Assembly: GCF_012726345.1 (NCBI RefSeq)
Contig: NZ_PTXN01000017.1
Coordinates: forward strand, 1 to 64,000
Source: Marinomonas sp. UCMA 3892
GTDB taxonomy: Bacteria; Pseudomonadota; Gammaproteobacteria; Pseudomonadales; Marinomonadaceae
Direction: 5' to 3'
DNA length: 64,000 nucleotides
A program made the position numbers and the translations under genes. Under the pieces are notes generated by a model. It did no database searches, was not told where the DNA came from, and saw only the letters and a list, made by a program, of their open reading frames with translations. Numbering within the stretch: position 1 is the first letter of the stretch; the number at the start of each line of letters is the position of its first letter. Positions 36,784-46,818 of the stretch are shown piece by piece.

Positions 36784-38592
36784 TTAGCCAATCTCAATCA
36801 ATAGCTCTCCCGGTGTGACTCGGTCGCCTTTCTTAACGAAAACCCCTTTTACCGTACCCGCCACGTTGGCATGCACTTCAGTTTCCATCTTCATCGCTTC
36901 CGTAACGAGTACAGCTTGACCCGCTGTTACCGTGTCGCCTTCTTTGACCAAGACATCAATGATATTACCTGGCATTGCCGCACTAACATGACCTGGCTCA
37001 GTCGCACGAGAACGGCCCGTACCACCTTCGGCAACGTATTCATTCAAAGATTCGAATACCACTTCTTCTGGCATACCGTCCAAAGACAAGTACAGCTTAC
37101 GCTTGCCAACACCAAAATCACCTACACCAGTAATTTCGACATTATAGACTTCACCATGTACGTCAATCTTGAACTCGGTAGCCAAGCCTCCTGCGGCTGC
37201 ACCTTGACCCGCTTGCTCAGGAGGTAGCAAAACTTCTGGCGTCAAAGTACCATCGGCACGTTGCTGTAAAAATTCGCGGCCTAATTCAGGGAACATAGCG
37301 AAAGTCAGCACATCTTCTTCTGATTTCGCTAATTCACCGATTTCATTGCGTAATTTATAAAGCTCTGGCGACAACGAATCCGCAGGACGAGCATCATTAA
37401 CCGCTTCATTACCCACAGCTTTTTTCTGCACATCAGGGTTTACCGCTGCTGGCGGCTGACCGTAACCACCCAATAAATAACGTTTTACTTCATTGGTGAT
37501 GGTTTTATAACGCTGGCCTGCCAACACATTATAAACCGCCTGCGTACCAACGATTTGCGAGGTAGGCGTTACTAAAGGCGGATAACCAAGATCAGCACGC
37601 ACACGTGGAATTTCTTCAAATACCTCTCGGATCTTGTCTAACGCATTTTGCTCTTTCAGCTGATTTGCCAAATTCGACATCATGCCGCCCGGCACTTGGT
37701 TAACCTGTACCGACACATCTTCACGAGTAAACTCACTTTCGAATTGATGGTATTTTTTACGCACATCTCGAAAGTAATCGGCGATTTCTGACAACAAGGC
37801 CAAATCAAGCCCTGTATCATAGTCCGTCTCTTTCAAAGCTGCCACTTGAGTCTCAGTCGCTGGATGGCTAGTGCCACTGGCAAAGGATGATATCGCCGTA
37901 TCAATACGATCCGCCCCCGCTTCAATAGCTTTCAACTGACACAAAGGTGCCAAACCAGACGTTGAGTGACTATGAACTACCAGTGGCAAATCAACCGCTT
38001 CTTTGATGGCTTTAACCAAATCATAAGTCGCATAAGGTGTTAACAATCCCGCCATATCTTTAATGGCAATAGAGTCCGCACCCATGGCTTGCATGGCTTT
38101 GGCTTGCTCGACAAACAAGGCTGGCGTATGTACTGGGCTGGTCGTATAACAAATCGTACCTTGCGCATGTTTACCGGCTTTTTTCACCGCTTTCATGGCA
38201 GTTTCGATATTGCGAAGATCATTAAGAGCATCGAATACTCGGAACACATCAATGCCATTGTCAGCCGCTTTTTGTACAAAGGCTTCCACCACATCATCGG
38301 CATAATGGCGATAACCCAAAAGGTTTTGACCACGCAACAACATTTGCAAACGGGTATTTGGCAAAGCCGCACGAAGCTGACGCAATCGCTCCCAAGGGTC
38401 TTCTTTCAAAAAACGTACGCAAGCATCAAAGGTCGCGCCGCCCCACACTTCTAAAGACCAAAAGCCGACTTGATCGAGTTTTTCACAAATAGGTAGCATG
38501 TCCTCCGTGCGCATACGAGTAGCAATAAGTGATTGGTGAGCATCACGCAAGGTTACATCTGTCACTTCTATTTTTTGTTTAACTTGACTCAT
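36784..38592 (-). CDS. pycB: Pyruvate carboxylase subunit B (carboxyltransferase plus biotin domain)
   Basis: A 602-residue protein. Residues ~1-280 are a pyruvate-type carboxyltransferase barrel (VTLRDAHQSLIATRMRTEDM with metal ligand Asp), then a PYC/OADA conserved region, a linker, and a C-terminal biotinyl domain with EAMKMET (biotinylated Lys) near residue 567. It is often misannotated as oxaloacetate decarboxylase alpha, but no beta or gamma pump subunits are present. The biotin carboxylase gene lies immediately upstream (18-base gap). The pair makes oxaloacetate from pyruvate, which fits pyruvate release by the lig pathway. Confidence 0.93.
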   Translation of the reverse strand: MSQVKQKIEVTDVTLRDAHQSLIATRMRTEDMLPICEKLDQVGFWSLEVWGGATFDACVRFLKEDPWERLRQLRAALPNTRLQMLLRGQNLLGYRHYADDVVEAFVQKAADNGIDVFRVFDALNDLRNIETAMKAVKKAGKHAQGTICYTTSPVHTPALFVEQAKAMQAMGADSIAIKDMAGLLTPYATYDLVKAIKEAVDLPLVVHSHSTSGLAPLCQLKAIEAGADRIDTAISSFASGTSHPATETQVAALKETDYDTGLDLALLSEIADYFRDVRKKYHQFESEFTREDVSVQVNQVPGGMMSNLANQLKEQNALDKIREVFEEIPRVRADLGYPPLVTPTSQIVGTQAVYNVLAGQRYKTITNEVKRYLLGGYGQPPAAVNPDVQKKAVGNEAVNDARPADSLSPELYKLRNEIGELAKSEEDVLTFAMFPELGREFLQQRADGTLTPEVLLPPEQAGQGAAAGGLATEFKIDVHGEVYNVEITGVGDFGVGKRKLYLSLDGMPEEVVFESLNEYVAEGGTGRSRATEPGHVSAAMPGNIIDVLVKEGDTVTAGQAVLVTEAMKMETEVHANVAGTVKGVFVKKGDRVTPGELLIEIG

Positions 38593-38610
38593 TTTTCTTC
38601 CTCCTGCGGA

Positions 38611-40026
38611 TTATCGACCAACATGTGCAGCGATAGCTGCTGCCAGTACGAGTGCTATATCACTTGGATCACGTTTAACGGAATAATTCAGTAACTCAGG
38701 ATGCGCTGGAACAAACCCAGTATTGAATTCACCCTTAATAAAGTCTGGGTGCTTCAGAATTTGTTGATAATAATTAGCTGTGGTTTTAATACCGTGCAAA
38801 CGCATATCGTCAATAGCACGACGACCTCGTGCCACCATCTCATCCCAGGTCAGCGCCCACACCACCAACTTCAAACACATGGAATCAAAGTAAGGTGGAA
38901 TGTCATAACCTGTGTAAATCGCCGTATCGACGCGAACCCCTGGACCACCTGGTGCGTAGTAGTGGGTAATACGCCCAAAACTGGGTAGGAAATCATTCTT
39001 CGGATCCTCCGCGTTAATACGGAACTGCATCGCATAACCACGATAACTAATGTCTTCTTGGCGGAAACTAAGCGGTGAACCAGCCGCGATACGAAGCTGT
39101 TCACGGACAATATCGACACCCGTGATTTGCTCGGTAATTGTATGCTCGACCTGTACTCGTGTATTCATCTCCATGAAATACACTTCATTGCCAGACAATA
39201 AAAACTCCACAGTACCAGCGTTAACGTAATCCACCGCTTTGGCTGCTCGCACCGCAAGATCACAAATATACTGGCGCTGCTCTGGGGTAAGTTGCGGACT
39301 TGGCGCAATTTCGATCAATTTTTGATTACGGCGCTGAATCGAACAATCACGCTCATACAAATGAATCGCATTGCTGTGGGAATCCGCCAATATTTGAACT
39401 TCAATATGACAAGGGTCGACAATACACTTTTCTAAAAACACTTCCGCTGAACCAAAAGCCTTGGTCGCTTCAGAAATAACACGAGGGTATTGAGAAGTTA
39501 ATTCTTCCGGGGTGTCACAACGTCGAATACCTCGACCGCCACCGCCAGAAGTTGCCTTGATCATCACTGGATAACCAACCCTCCCTGCTAGAGCAAGCGC
39601 CTCTTCAAGGTTGGCTAAATTTCCCTCTGAGCCAGGTGTGATTGGAATACCAGCGGCACGCATACTGTCACGGGCTTGTGTTTTATCCCCCATTTTATGG
39701 ATGACAGAAGAATGAGGTCCGATAAAAGTCACCCCTTTTTGCTCACACAACTCCGCAAAATGGGCATTTTCAGACAAAAAGCCATAACCAGGATGAATCG
39801 CGTCACAACCCGTTTCTATGGCTAAGTTCACTAGACGCAAAGGGTCTAAATAACCGGCAAGTGGATCATCGCCTAACGAGTAAGACTCGTCTGCACGCTT
39901 AACGTGCAACGCATATCGATCCGGTTCCGTAAATATCGCAACAGAGCGAATCCCAGCCTCTGAGCAAGCGCGAATGATACGAACCGCAATTTCACCTCGG
40001 TTAGCGATCAACACTTTTTTTAACAT
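38611..40026 (-). CDS. pycA: Pyruvate carboxylase subunit A (biotin carboxylase)
   Basis: A 471-residue ATP-grasp enzyme that carboxylates the biotin on PycB. Visible motifs are ANRGEIAVRIIRA at the start, the glycine-rich ATP loop KATSGGGGRGIR (residues ~158-169), the catalytic MEMNTRVQVEHT and the biotin-carboxylase C-terminal domain. Its partner and its divergent LysR neighbour match the pycA-pycB-pycR layout known in Pseudomonas, which is why this is called pyruvate carboxylase and not acetyl-CoA carboxylase AccC. Confidence 0.93.
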   Translation of the reverse strand: MLKKVLIANRGEIAVRIIRACSEAGIRSVAIFTEPDRYALHVKRADESYSLGDDPLAGYLDPLRLVNLAIETGCDAIHPGYGFLSENAHFAELCEQKGVTFIGPHSSVIHKMGDKTQARDSMRAAGIPITPGSEGNLANLEEALALAGRVGYPVMIKATSGGGGRGIRRCDTPEELTSQYPRVISEATKAFGSAEVFLEKCIVDPCHIEVQILADSHSNAIHLYERDCSIQRRNQKLIEIAPSPQLTPEQRQYICDLAVRAAKAVDYVNAGTVEFLLSGNEVYFMEMNTRVQVEHTITEQITGVDIVREQLRIAAGSPLSFRQEDISYRGYAMQFRINAEDPKNDFLPSFGRITHYYAPGGPGVRVDTAIYTGYDIPPYFDSMCLKLVVWALTWDEMVARGRRAIDDMRLHGIKTTANYYQQILKHPDFIKGEFNTGFVPAHPELLNYSVKRDPSDIALVLAAAIAAHVGR

Positions 40027-40212
40027 GAGTCACTCCTTTCTTGTTTGAAGAGATCACTGCACAACGTAGTGAGCACAACTTTTGTACAAATATCTCTGAA
40101 TATTCAGACTACTCAAAGATCAACCAAAGTAAAAATTGATATTACGACATTTATGTATAAGCTATTCCTGATAGATAAAAGCTGATAGATAAACCAAGGG
40201 GAAACAAAAACA

Positions 40213-41163
40213 ATGCCTCAAAGCGTACAAAGTTTAGTGAACCGACTCACATTTAGACAATTACAAGTATTTAAGAGCGTTTATGAATTGAGTAGCTACA
40301 GTCGAGCTGGAGATATGCTGGGGTTGAGTCAGCCTGCCGTTAGCAACCAAATACGACAACTTGAACAAGCACTAGAACAACCACTTTTTGAATACGTTGG
40401 TCGCCAGCTTTACAGCACAGCGACGGCCAAGCGATTAGCTAAATGCATTCACGCCATGTTTGATGAAATACAACGCTTTCAAGACGACTTATCAGAGGAA
40501 ACTGGCCTAATATCTGGTGAGTTAACTTTGGTGGCTGTGAGTACGGCGCAATATGTGGTGCCTTACTTACTTCGGGCTTATACCAGCTTGCACCCAAACG
40601 TCACGATAAACGTGAAAGTCATGAACCGCGCAGCGGCCATTGAACGACTCAATGAAAACCATGATGAATTAGCGATCATGGGCATGGTACAGAATGATAA
40701 ACCTATGTTTAGCATACCTTTTTTGAACAATGAGTTAATCGCTGTTGTACCACAAAACCATCCTCTTCTCGCTTTGGAAGACATCTCATTAAGCACCTTT
40801 TTAGAACACAACTTACTGCTTCGAGAAGCAGGGTCAGGCAGTCGATTAGCACTAGAACTGCATTGTCAAAAGCAACGTATTCGTCTGCACGCAGAGATGG
40901 AAATTGGCTCCAATGACGCGATCAAACATGCCGTTATTGCAGGGCTTGGCGTCGCAGTATTACCCAAACTAGGCATACTCTCTGAGCTTACTCTTGGTAC
41001 CTTAATCGAAGTACCAATCAAAGATTTCCCCCTTCGCCGATCATGGTGTTTGATCCACCCTCAAGGCCGTCATCCAACTCCGACCATGCGCTCCTTTATT
41101 GACTACATTCAACAAAACATTGGTCAGTTTGAAACCATGTTCTCTCGAATGACTGAAAAATAA
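40213..41163 (+). CDS. pycR: LysR-family regulator of pyruvate carboxylase (PycR-like)
   Basis: A 316-residue LysR regulator, HTH at residues ~11-70 (LTFRQLQVFKSVYELSSYSRAG, SQPAVSNQIRQLEQALEQPLFE), effector domain ~95-300. It is divergent from pycA with a 186-base gap, the same arrangement as pycR in Pseudomonas aeruginosa. The symbol rests on this context. The 277 bases after it, up to the next gene, hold only a TGTAGG/CCTACA inverted repeat at 41364-41381. Confidence 0.82.
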   Translation: MPQSVQSLVNRLTFRQLQVFKSVYELSSYSRAGDMLGLSQPAVSNQIRQLEQALEQPLFEYVGRQLYSTATAKRLAKCIHAMFDEIQRFQDDLSEETGLISGELTLVAVSTAQYVVPYLLRAYTSLHPNVTINVKVMNRAAAIERLNENHDELAIMGMVQNDKPMFSIPFLNNELIAVVPQNHPLLALEDISLSTFLEHNLLLREAGSGSRLALELHCQKQRIRLHAEMEIGSNDAIKHAVIAGLGVAVLPKLGILSELTLGTLIEVPIKDFPLRRSWCLIHPQGRHPTPTMRSFIDYIQQNIGQFETMFSRMTEK

Positions 41164-41439
41164 TCTACTCGATACTATTATCGTTAGACAAGAGTAATGC
41201 CTTATTTAGCCAGTTCAATCCCCCATCATTTTTTCCTGCAACAAAGCAAACAACCGCTAACAAAGAGTTACTCAAAATAAGTAAACCATTAACAAACATC
41301 ACACGTATATGACACTTAACACACATTAAATCCAAGCATTGCAGTGTAAAATTCGACCAGTTTTGTAGGAAAACACCTACACAAAACAATGGGGAATGCG
41401 ACTGTCATACTGACAAAACACCCCTAGCGAGGAACTGTC

Positions 41440-42744
41440 ATGTTTTTTACCAAACAAAAGAAAGCCATCGAAAAAACTCTACCTCAAAGCGAAAACTCTG
41501 CTTTCATTACGGCTATGAAGAAATTTTGTGCGTCCATAAGCTTTTTACCAGATGGCACAATACTAGATGCCAATGCACTATTCCTCGATACTGTGGGCTA
41601 CTCATTAGAAGAAATCCAAGGACAGAAACACGCTCTATTTTGCCCGACTAAAGTCACCTCTAGTCTCGATTACAAACATTTTTGGTCAGATTTAGCAGCT
41701 GGACAAAGCAAACAAGGTACGTTTTTACGCAAAAACAAAAACGGCTCGGATATTTGGCTTGAAGCCACTTACTTTCCAGTTGAGATAGATGGGAAAATCG
41801 TCAAAGTCATAAAAATTGCTTCCGATGTCACTCGAAACAAAATAATGGCAGACAGTCAAAGTGCAGTCTACAACGCTATAGACAGATCTTCAGCAACCAT
41901 AGAATTTATGCCTGACGGTACCATTATCACGGCTAATGATAACTTCATTAAAACTATGGGATATCGATCTCAAAAAGACATCATAGGCCAACATCATCGT
42001 CAATTTTGCACGCCAGAGTTTTACCAAGAAAACCCTAATTTCTGGGCAGAGCTGGCCCAAGGTGACTTCAAAACTGGACAGTTCAGACGTATAAATAAAC
42101 AAGGTAAAACGATCTGGCTAGAAGCAAGCTACAACCCAATTTTTGATCAATTTGGCAAAGTAATTAAGATACTCAAGGTCGCGTCAGATATTACCGAACG
42201 AGTCAATACGCAGCTAGCCATTCAAAATGCGGCCGAAGTAGCACATTCAACATCTGTAGAAACCGCTAAAGTTTCAGAAAATGGTGCAGATATTTTACGT
42301 CGCACCGTTGAGACATCTGACAAAATCGTCGCAGATATTGAAGTATCTACAGATCTTATTGAGCAATTAAATCATCAGTCGGAAAACATAGCCAAGATTG
42401 TAACCTCTATTGGATCCATTGCCGATCAAACTAACTTATTGGCACTAAACGCAGCGATAGAAGCTGCTCGTGCAGGAGAAAATGGCCGAGGCTTTGCCGT
42501 TGTCGCAGATGAAGTTCGCACTCTCGCCGCCAGAACAAGCAAGTCAACTATCGAAATTGAAGACATGGTAAAACAAAATAGTAATTTAACCCTGCAAGCA
42601 AAAAACAGCATGAGCAAAGTAAGTGAACGCTCAAGCGAGAATGCGCAACTGATTAATGAGGCATCAGGCATCATAGATGAAATTCAAAAAGGCGCGAAAC
42701 ACGTATCAAACACAGTGAGCAAATTACTGCATACAGAAAACTAG
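41440..42744 (+). CDS. Soluble PAS-PAS chemotaxis transducer, BdlA-like, copy 1
   Basis: A 434-residue cytosolic transducer without hydrophobic helices. Two tandem PAS domains (residues ~25-140 and ~147-262) share the pattern F-x-PDGTI, FW-x-LA-x-G, G-x-F-R-x-x-K-x-G-x-x-IWLEA-x-Y. They precede a short signalling domain with [21 protein letters not shown]. This plan and size match P. aeruginosa BdlA, which links redox or c-di-GMP signals to biofilm dispersal; that role here is inference. A near-identical paralogue follows 144 bases downstream, so local gene duplication is clear. Confidence 0.88.
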   Translation: MFFTKQKKAIEKTLPQSENSAFITAMKKFCASISFLPDGTILDANALFLDTVGYSLEEIQGQKHALFCPTKVTSSLDYKHFWSDLAAGQSKQGTFLRKNKNGSDIWLEATYFPVEIDGKIVKVIKIASDVTRNKIMADSQSAVYNAIDRSSATIEFMPDGTIITANDNFIKTMGYRSQKDIIGQHHRQFCTPEFYQENPNFWAELAQGDFKTGQFRRINKQGKTIWLEASYNPIFDQFGKVIKILKVASDITERVNTQLAIQNAAEVAHSTSVETAKVSENGADILRRTVETSDKIVADIEVSTDLIEQLNHQSENIAKIVTSIGSIADQTNLLALNAAIEAARAGENGRGFAVVADEVRTLAARTSKSTIEIEDMVKQNSNLTLQAKNSMSKVSERSSENAQLINEASGIIDEIQKGAKHVSNTVSKLLHTEN

Positions 42745-42888
42745 TTGCCTTTTCTAATCTAAAAGGTAACCAACCGTTACATTTCAGGACACTTTCACTA
42801 CAGCTATAGAAATAAACACCATTTATAGTCTGATTATTAACACAGTAATAAACACTAAAAAGTATGCAAGTCTAGGGAGAAGAAGCAA

Positions 42889-44187
42889 ATGTTTTTCAAT
42901 AAGAAGCAGACCGAAAAAAAACCAGCTCAATCTGTCGATCACGCAGCTATAGAAGCGATGAACAAGTTCTGCGCAACCATTAGCTTCTCACCCGATGGCA
43001 CTGTTTTAGAGGCAAATTCACTGTTTCTTAATGCTATTGGCTATTCTCTTAAAGAAGTAGAGGGACAAAAACATGCGTTGTTTTGTCCAAATCAAATAAC
43101 CTCTAGCCCTGAATACAAAAATTTCTGGCCGGATCTAGCATCAGGAAAAAGCAAAGAAGGTACGTTTTTGCGTAAACACAAAGACGGATCAGATATTTGG
43201 CTTGAAGCCACTTATTTCCCTGTTGAAATAGATGGCATAGTAGTAAAAGTAATAAAAATTGCTTCCGATGTAACCAAAGCTAAACTTATGGCTGACAGTC
43301 AGCTAGCTGTTTACAATGCTATTGACCGCTCTTCAGCCACTATTGAGTTTACACCTGACGGTACCGTAATTACTGCAAATGACAATTTTTTAATGGCATT
43401 AGGCTATCAGTCAAAAAAAGAAATTGTTGGCCAAAATCACCATAAATTTTGTACTGATAAATTTTACCAAGATAACCCAAGATTTTGGACAGAACTGGCT
43501 CATGGTGACTTCAAAACAGGCCAATTTGAGCGTATCGGCAAACAAGGCCAAACTGTATGGCTAGAAGCCAGTTATAATCCAATTTTCGACCAATTTGGTA
43601 AAGTCGTTAAAGTACTTAAAGTCGCCTCTGATATTACCGATAGAGTTAATACTCAACTAGCTATTCAACATGCCGCCGAAGTAGCTCATTCAACTTCGGT
43701 AGAAACCGCGCAAGTATCAGAAAATGGCGCACAGATTTTACGCCGTACCGTTGAAACCTCAGACCAAATTGTTGCTGATGTTGAAGTATCTACAGACCTA
43801 ATAGAACAACTTAATCACCAGTCTGAAAGTATCGCGAAAATTGTGACAACCATTGGCTCTATTGCTGACCAAACCAACTTATTGGCACTTAACGCCGCGA
43901 TAGAAGCAGCTCGCGCAGGTGAACATGGCCGTGGTTTTGCTGTAGTAGCGGATGAAGTGAGAACACTAGCCTCTCGCACCAGTAAATCTACTATTGAAAT
44001 TGAAGATATGGTGGCACAAAACAGCAACCTAACACGCCAAGCCAAAACCAGCATGAGCAAAGTAAGCGAGCGCTCCAGAGAGAACGCACAATTAATAGAT
44101 GAAGCCTCTGGTATCATAGATGAAATATTGAAAGGCGCTGTTCACGTTTCTAATACTGTTAATAACCTTTTGAATATCGAAAAATAA
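42889..44187 (+). CDS. Soluble PAS-PAS chemotaxis transducer, BdlA-like, copy 2
   Basis: A 432-residue paralogue of the gene just upstream, with roughly four of five residues the same by eye. It has the same PAS-PAS-signalling plan, and differences concentrate at the N-terminus and in a few PAS positions. The tip reads [21 protein letters not shown]. An AGGGAGAAG-like site precedes the ATG. The stop codon lies inside the left copy of the 43-bp repeat that brackets the organosulfur block. Confidence 0.88.
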   Translation: MFFNKKQTEKKPAQSVDHAAIEAMNKFCATISFSPDGTVLEANSLFLNAIGYSLKEVEGQKHALFCPNQITSSPEYKNFWPDLASGKSKEGTFLRKHKDGSDIWLEATYFPVEIDGIVVKVIKIASDVTKAKLMADSQLAVYNAIDRSSATIEFTPDGTVITANDNFLMALGYQSKKEIVGQNHHKFCTDKFYQDNPRFWTELAHGDFKTGQFERIGKQGQTVWLEASYNPIFDQFGKVVKVLKVASDITDRVNTQLAIQHAAEVAHSTSVETAQVSENGAQILRRTVETSDQIVADVEVSTDLIEQLNHQSESIAKIVTTIGSIADQTNLLALNAAIEAARAGEHGRGFAVVADEVRTLASRTSKSTIEIEDMVAQNSNLTRQAKTSMSKVSERSRENAQLIDEASGIIDEILKGAVHVSNTVNNLLNIEK

Positions 44188-44223
44188 AAAAATCCGCTGT
44201 CTATTTTTTTATAGATAGCGGAT
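44181..44223. repeat. 43-bp direct repeat, left copy (terminator hairpin)
   Basis: An exact 43-base match to 53674-53716, starting AAAATAAAAAAATCCGCTGT and ending ATAGATAGCGGAT. Inside, AATCCGCT and AGCGGATT-type arms with TCTAT/ATAGA form a hairpin. On the minus strand it is followed by seven T, so it is a good terminator for the LysR gene at 44263. The flanking bases on either side do not match the right copy. Confidence 0.9.
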
Positions 44224-44262
44224 TCTTATATCAAAGAAATCCCAGTTAACCTATACACTTTT

Positions 44263-45114
44263 TCAACATATATACTGCAAAATAATCTCAAGAAGTGCTT
44301 CACATTCTTTAGTCATTCTCTGATCTGATTGATGTACGTAATAAGAAATATCGGGTAAAGGCGGCAGGCCAATTTTAGAATCCAAAAGCTGAATTTCCGG
44401 AGGAAAACCGCTTATTGTCCTCGCCGTCACACCAAGACCGGCGATTACTGCTGAACGAACACCTAACATAGAAGATGAAACAAATTTTTCGTAATAAGGC
44501 AGTCCACTTATATCTAAAGCAGATAAGGCCATACGACGAAACATACTAGGCTCATCTGTAAGAATTAAAGGTAAAGGTTCTCTAGGAATATATTCCCAAT
44601 CTGCTGCTGCAATCCAATTGACGGCTAAACTAGTTAGTGGTTTTCCTTTATGAGCCCCCAAACGACGGGTACTAATTGCCAGATCTAGCTCCCCACTTTC
44701 CAACAATTGCATTAATAAAGGACTGCGTTCTACATGCAGAATTACCCTTGTATTTGGCCAGGCCTCATTAAAAACTCTCAACACTTGAGGCCACAAATCT
44801 TCTGCTATCTCTAAGGGGGTACCTACTCTAATTGTTCCTATGTTGAAATTTTTTTCGGCTGCTGAAACAGCTTGATTACATAAAGCAATAATTTCATAAG
44901 CATGCCGCAACAGTGTTAAACCAGCATTTGTTAGCTCTCTATTTCTTCCATTCATTGCAAATAAAGGCGTCCCAATAATTTGCTCTAGATTTTGCATCTG
45001 GTGTGTAACCGCAGATTGAGTACGTCCAACACGTTCAGATGCGGCACTAAAGCTCCCCTCTTCGTTAATAGCTATCAAGGTTTTCAAATGACTAATCTGG
45101 AGACTTTGATTCAT
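44263..45114 (-). CDS. LysR-family regulator of the organosulfur block
   Basis: A 283-residue LysR protein, somewhat short for the family. HTH at residues ~5-65 (ISHLKTLIAINEEGSFSAAS, RTQSAVTHQMQNLEQIIGTPLF), effector domain ~90-280. It is divergent from tctC copy 2 across a short A+T-rich gap (45115-45258), so it is the likely switch for the transporter and downstream enzymes. The ATG at 45114 has GGGATGA upstream; one three codons further up is possible. The inducer is unknown. Confidence 0.88.
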   Translation of the reverse strand: MNQSLQISHLKTLIAINEEGSFSAASERVGRTQSAVTHQMQNLEQIIGTPLFAMNGRNRELTNAGLTLLRHAYEIIALCNQAVSAAEKNFNIGTIRVGTPLEIAEDLWPQVLRVFNEAWPNTRVILHVERSPLLMQLLESGELDLAISTRRLGAHKGKPLTSLAVNWIAAADWEYIPREPLPLILTDEPSMFRRMALSALDISGLPYYEKFVSSSMLGVRSAVIAGLGVTARTISGFPPEIQLLDSKIGLPPLPDISYYVHQSDQRMTKECEALLEIILQYIC

Positions 45115-45258
45115 AATGATCATCCCAACATATCAATAATACTAATATATAAAGGAATAATATTAATTATACAAATGTAAAATTTCTTTGATACAGTGTT
45201 TGAACAGCAAAAATAAAAAAAGCAAACACATACTAAAAACACAAAGGAACAATACATA

Positions 45259-46221
45259 ATGAAAAAACTAATAGTCCCAATACTCGTCTCTGGATTAATT
45301 TCCGCTTCGGTTAGTGCTTATGCAATTGACTACCCGACTAAACCTATTGATTTAGTTGTCCCCTTTGAACCCGGTGGTTCCGTTGACACGACATCTCGTA
45401 TTATTGCTGAAACAGCCAACACTTATCTAACAGGAAAAGGAAAAATTAGCATTGTCAATCGCTCTGGAGGGGGTGGAATCGTTGGACAAACGTTAGTCGC
45501 CAAAGCAAAGCCTGATGGTTATTCCATTCTTGCAATGACAAGCTCAGTCATCACCAACCCACTCACAAAAGGTGCAAGCTATTCTATAGATGATTTTGAG
45601 CCTATTGCTCTTTACAACTTGGATCCTGAAGTTATTGCAGTACCAAAAAATTCACCGTTCAAGACAGCAGAAGAATTCATATCTGCGGCTAAGGAAAAAA
45701 GACTAAATATCGTCGTAGCAGGTATTGGAACATCTCACCATATGTCTGGTCTTGCCATCGAAAAAGTGACAGGAGTTAAATTTAACTATATCCCTACTAA
45801 CGGCTTTGGCTCTCAGGTACAAGCTATTGTGGGAGGCCATTCTGACGCTGTTCTTTGGCCATTGGGCGAGGCTGTTGAACAACTTGGTAATGATGGAATC
45901 CGTATTCTAGCGGTTGCTAGTGAAGAGCGTAGTAATAGATTTCCTGATATCCCAACATTCCAAGAAGTGGGTATCAATATACCAATATGGGCAACTTTTC
46001 GGGGCTGGGCCGTTCCTAAAGGAACACCAAAGGATGTCATTGCAAAACTATCAGCACTTATGAAACAAGTATATGAGACACCAGCTTATGTACAGAAGAT
46101 GAAAAATAGCGGTTTTGTTGCAACATATCGTGACGCTGCCGGATTCAAATTTGTTATAGATAATTATGCGAAGCTCACTTCAGTCATTATTAATGAGGAA
46201 GGCTTTGGTAAAAAGAAATAA
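45259..46221 (+). CDS. tctC: TTT-family periplasmic substrate-binding protein (TctC/Bug), copy 2
   Basis: A 320-residue receptor with a signal peptide (residues ~1-22, ending SVSAYA). Motifs are YPTKPIDLVVPFEPGGSVDTT (~25-45), IVNRSGGGGIVGQTLVAKAKPDGY and GTSHHMSGLAIEK. It heads tctC-tctB-tctA-cdo-rhodanese-lyase, so its ligand is probably an organosulfur carboxylate (inference from neighbours). TctC-type proteins are known to serve in 3,3'-dithiodipropionate uptake in Advenella. Sequence similarity to copy 1 is only at family level. Confidence 0.92.
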   Translation: MKKLIVPILVSGLISASVSAYAIDYPTKPIDLVVPFEPGGSVDTTSRIIAETANTYLTGKGKISIVNRSGGGGIVGQTLVAKAKPDGYSILAMTSSVITNPLTKGASYSIDDFEPIALYNLDPEVIAVPKNSPFKTAEEFISAAKEKRLNIVVAGIGTSHHMSGLAIEKVTGVKFNYIPTNGFGSQVQAIVGGHSDAVLWPLGEAVEQLGNDGIRILAVASEERSNRFPDIPTFQEVGINIPIWATFRGWAVPKGTPKDVIAKLSALMKQVYETPAYVQKMKNSGFVATYRDAAGFKFVIDNYAKLTSVIINEEGFGKKK

Positions 46222-46266
46222 CGTTCTGAAGTAAAAACAAACTAAAGAATCACTAATTTCTTTACT

Positions 46267-46292
46267 GCCCATTCATCTTAAATTGAATGGGC
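46267..46292 (+). promoter_or_regulatory. Intercistronic stem-loop tctC-tctB (copy 2)
   Basis: GCCCATTCA and TGAATGGGC pair perfectly over 9 bases around an 8-base loop; the same position as the hairpins in the other two uptake operons. Confidence 0.65.
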
Positions 46293-46319
46293 TATCCATA
46301 CACATATTTGGAAGACCAT

Positions 46320-46796
46320 ATGAATATTAATTCTCATAGTCGCGCCGAAATACGCTCTATTACCTCGCACAGTGATACATGGACAGGATTAGTACTACTC
46401 ACTATAGGGTTAACTGCAGCTTGGTTGGCAAATGATTTCGACACTATTTCCCGTCCCTATCCATTAGCACTAGGGATAATAATGGCCGTTCTTGGTCTTA
46501 TTATTATCACTAGAGTATTTTTGAATAAAGGTAACCACACTTCTTTCGCATTACATTCTAAAGTAGCGGTATCTGCTGGAACTATTATTGCCCTTTGGAT
46601 CCTCGCCATGACTAATGGATTAGGTTATATCATTCCGACTTTTTTCATGGAAGTCGCATTCTTATTGATATGTGGTTTCCAAAAACTATATAGAGCAATC
46701 ATCGTTGCCTCTCTTATCAGTGGCATTAGCTATATGATTTTTATAGTGGGCTTAGGGGTTCGTTTACCAGAACCTTTTTTATCATGGCTTCTATAA
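46320..46796 (+). CDS. tctB: TTT small membrane subunit TctB, copy 2
   Basis: A 158-residue membrane protein with about four hydrophobic helices; the loop DFDTISRPYPLALGIIMA corresponds to the TctB signature. The ATG at 46320 is preceded by GGAAGA; the longer frame from 46287 lacks a ribosome site. It lies 22 bases before tctA. Confidence 0.85.
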   Translation: MNINSHSRAEIRSITSHSDTWTGLVLLTIGLTAAWLANDFDTISRPYPLALGIIMAVLGLIIITRVFLNKGNHTSFALHSKVAVSAGTIIALWILAMTNGLGYIIPTFFMEVAFLLICGFQKLYRAIIVASLISGISYMIFIVGLGVRLPEPFLSWLL

Positions 46797-46818
46797 GTCG
46801 TACTTTTGAGAAAAGATT

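Noticed and set aside
36784..38592. Oxaloacetate decarboxylase sodium pump alpha subunit
   Set aside because: No beta or gamma membrane subunits; the biotin carboxylase partner and divergent LysR gene indicate pyruvate carboxylase.
41364..41381. TGTAGG/CCTACA inverted repeat as a riboswitch or terminator
   Set aside because: Only six base pairs, no U-tract and no conserved core; at most a weak operator.
41165..41389. 74-residue minus-strand frame between pycR and the first BdlA-like gene
   Set aside because: Odd composition, no ribosome binding site and no family; it lies in what looks like a promoter region.
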